From positions 1-8,335 of the forward strand of contig CAYJRR010000165.1 of assembly GCA_964372275.1 (NCBI GenBank): 8,335 nucleotides of DNA, in the 5' to 3' direction. Numbering within the stretch: position 1 is the stretch's first letter; every line of letters begins with the position of its first letter. This DNA is from CAYJRR01 sp964372275 [NCBI: uncultured bacterium] (GTDB lineage Bacteria > CAYJRR01). The notes under the pieces are model-generated. The model ran no database searches and was not told where the DNA came from. It saw only the letters and a program-made list of their open reading frames with translations. This document shows positions 7,124 to 8,335 of this stretch, in pieces. A program made the position numbers and the translations under genes.

Positions 7124-7557
7124 AACCGGAACTGGCCAGAACCGAGCGGGTGATCGCCCGGATGAACGTCGTGAACGTCGCGGTCACGGCGGCGGCGATC
7201 GCCATCGCGATCGCCGGGTGGGACCTGCTGACCGCGCGGGACGTCGGGTTCGGCGCGCTGGTCGGGACGGCGAACTTCTGGGGGACGGCCTTCGCGGTGC
7301 GGCAGGCGGTGACGCCGGAAGGGGTGACGCCGCGCCGCGCGCGGTCGCTGGTGACGCGGATCGGCGGGCTGTTCCTGGCGGTCGGATCGCTGATCTGGTG
7401 GTGGAAGCCGGAGAGCCTCCCCTTCGGGGCCGGTTTCCTCGCGGTGTTGGCGGCGGTGACGGTGAGCGGCATCGTCGACGCCGTCGGACGGATGAGAAGC
7501 GAGGACGAGGACGTGACGCGAACGGGAAGCGGAGGCGGCGGCGATGATCGGAACTGA
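7120..7557 (+). CDS. atpI: AtpI-like ATP synthase subunit I
   Basis: The 145-residue product has four hydrophobic segments at about 17-34, 43-64, 80-97 and 102-123, with a positively charged loop (TPRRARSLVTR) between the second and third. The tail is polar, acidic and Gly-rich. GALVGTANFWGTAFAVR resembles the conserved GxxxGxxNF stretch of the ATP-synt_I family. AtpI is thought to help assemble or stabilise the c-ring of the Fo sector. Position directly before atpB supports the call. The start is uncertain: TTG at 7120 overlaps the previous stop as TTGA but its GGAGG (7098-7102) is 17 bases away; GTG at 7150 and ATG at 7162 are alternatives, each with a poor ribosome binding site. The N-terminal residues KPELARTERVIARM look family-like, so I prefer the TTG. 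The 3' end overlaps atpB by 14 bases. Confidence 0.78.
   Translation: MKPELARTERVIARMNVVNVAVTAAAIAIAIAGWDLLTARDVGFGALVGTANFWGTAFAVRQAVTPEGVTPRRARSLVTRIGGLFLAVGSLIWWWKPESLPFGAGFLAVLAAVTVSGIVDAVGRMRSEDEDVTRTGSGGGGDDRN
7531..7535 (+). promoter_or_regulatory. Ribosome binding site of atpB
   Basis: GGAGG lies 8 bases before the ATG at 7544 and inside the end of the atpI-like gene. It fixes the atpB start and shows that the two genes overlap in translation. Confidence 0.8.
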
Positions 7558-8320
7558 GCTGGCGGCCCCGATGGTCCTGGCCTCCGCGGCGGAGCACGGG
7601 TTCGTCTGGTGGGGCCTGATCGGGCTCGGACATCTTCCGCACTACCTGGTGATGGGTCCGCTGATCGCCCTGTTCCTGATCGTCTGCTCGCTGATGGTGA
7701 GCTGGTCGGTGAAGAACAGCGATCCGCTGATCCCCAAGGACCCGTCGCAGATGGGGATCACCGACAGGGTGCGGGCCGTCTTCGAGGTGCTGGTCGAGCA
7801 GGGGGTGGAGCTGGTCGACGGCCTGATGCCCCACCACCACCAGGGGCGCCGGTACCTCTGGCTGCTCGGATCGATCTTCGTCTACATCCTGACCTGCAAC
7901 CTCTCCGGTCTGATCCCGGGGCTGCTGCCGCCGACCGACAACGTCAACACCAATGCGGCGGTCGCGGTCTCGGTCTTCCTGCTCTACCACTCGTTCGGAC
8001 TCCTCGAGGTCGGCTGGGGCTACCTCAAGCACTTCTGGGCACCGCCGGGCTTGAACATCTTCATGGCGATCCCGATCGGGATCCTGCTCGGCGGCATCGA
8101 GCTGTTCAGCCACGCCTTTCGCCCGATCACGCTGTCGATGCGCCTGTTCGGCAACATGACCGGCGATCACATCGCCTTCTCGACCTTCCTCGGCCTGTTG
8201 CCGATCGGCGTGCCGATCGCCTTCATGCTCCTGGGCCTCCTGGTGTCGGTCGTCCAGGCCTACGTCTTCACCCTGCTCTCGAGCATCTACGTCACGCTCG
8301 CCACATCCCACGATCACTAG
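7544..8320 (+). CDS. atpB: F-type ATP synthase subunit a
   Basis: Subunit a is the stator half-channel of the Fo motor that passes ions to the rotating c-ring. The 258-residue product has several membrane helices, with clear ones at about 34-55, 105-128, 137-157 and 172-190 and two more near the C-terminus. The essential arginine is R200 in ITLSMRLFGNMTGDH (E. coli aR210). H209 falls where E. coli has E219, a substitution shared with many bacteria and mitochondria. VQAYVFTLLSSIYV at 237-250 contains Q238, matching E. coli Q252. NLSGLIPGLLPPTDNVNTNA and YHSFGLLEVGWGYLKHF are also typical of subunit a. A His-rich loop, MPHHHQGRRY, precedes the second helix. The coupling ion cannot be decided without the c subunit, which lies beyond the window. 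Confidence 0.97.
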   Translation: MIGTELAAPMVLASAAEHGFVWWGLIGLGHLPHYLVMGPLIALFLIVCSLMVSWSVKNSDPLIPKDPSQMGITDRVRAVFEVLVEQGVELVDGLMPHHHQGRRYLWLLGSIFVYILTCNLSGLIPGLLPPTDNVNTNAAVAVSVFLLYHSFGLLEVGWGYLKHFWAPPGLNIFMAIPIGILLGGIELFSHAFRPITLSMRLFGNMTGDHIAFSTFLGLLPIGVPIAFMLLGLLVSVVQAYVFTLLSSIYVTLATSHDH

Positions 8321-8329
8321 GAGTTCCTC

Positions 8330-8335
8330 GGAGGA
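8330..8335 (+). promoter_or_regulatory. Ribosome binding site of the next gene, probably atpE
   Basis: GGAGGA, 9 bases after the atpB stop, ends at the window edge. In most atp operons subunit c (atpE) follows subunit a, so the next gene is probably atpE; its coding sequence is not visible. Confidence 0.5.

Noticed and set aside
7184-8317. Long minus-strand open frame opposite atpI and atpB
   Set aside because: It is antisense to clear ATP synthase genes, and its Asp/Arg/Gln-rich translation is typical of reversed GC-rich membrane-protein codons.

Overview
This window reads as ordinary chromosome from a very GC-rich, probably Gram-negative bacterium. The signs are strong G/C bias at third codon positions, many open antisense frames, and two lipobox-type lipoproteins. 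The genes do not fix the phylum. The subunit a sequence style (GNMTGDH, YLKHF) and the HemL recall Acidobacteriota, Myxococcota or other former deltaproteobacteria, but this is an impression, not a placement.

Layout. (1) 3-737, plus strand: the C-terminal part of a TPR-repeat lipoprotein whose true start lies before the window. (2) 734-5379, minus strand: four genes, transcribed in the order alpha/beta hydrolase, SH3-domain lipoprotein, AAA ATPase of the AAA_14/DUF4143 type, soluble sensor histidine kinase. The first two share a GTGA stop/start overlap. The ATPase has its own AT-rich promoter-like gap. The kinase converges on the TPR gene, and the two end in one shared CTAG. (3) 5404-6726, plus strand: hemL, glutamate-1-semialdehyde aminomutase, divergent from the hydrolase across only 24 bases. 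(4) 6727-6847: a regulatory region with a perfect 8+8 palindrome overlapping the -35 of a good promoter, then a strong hairpin where the transcript should begin. (5) 6848-8320, plus strand: the start of an F-type ATP synthase membrane-sector operon, atpZ-like, atpI-like and atpB, with the ribosome binding site of the next gene at the right edge.

How the genes fit together. The right part is housekeeping: tetrapyrrole precursor synthesis and assembly of the ATP synthase Fo sector. The hydrolase and SH3 lipoprotein look like a co-expressed envelope pair of unknown purpose. The ATPase and the kinase may be separate accessory genes. I see no tRNA, rRNA, CRISPR array, insertion sequence or phage gene. 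Nothing here is clearly a new system. The points most worth a second look are the atp control region, the near-leaderless promoter placements, the non-canonical kinase motifs and the coupled hydrolase/lipoprotein pair.
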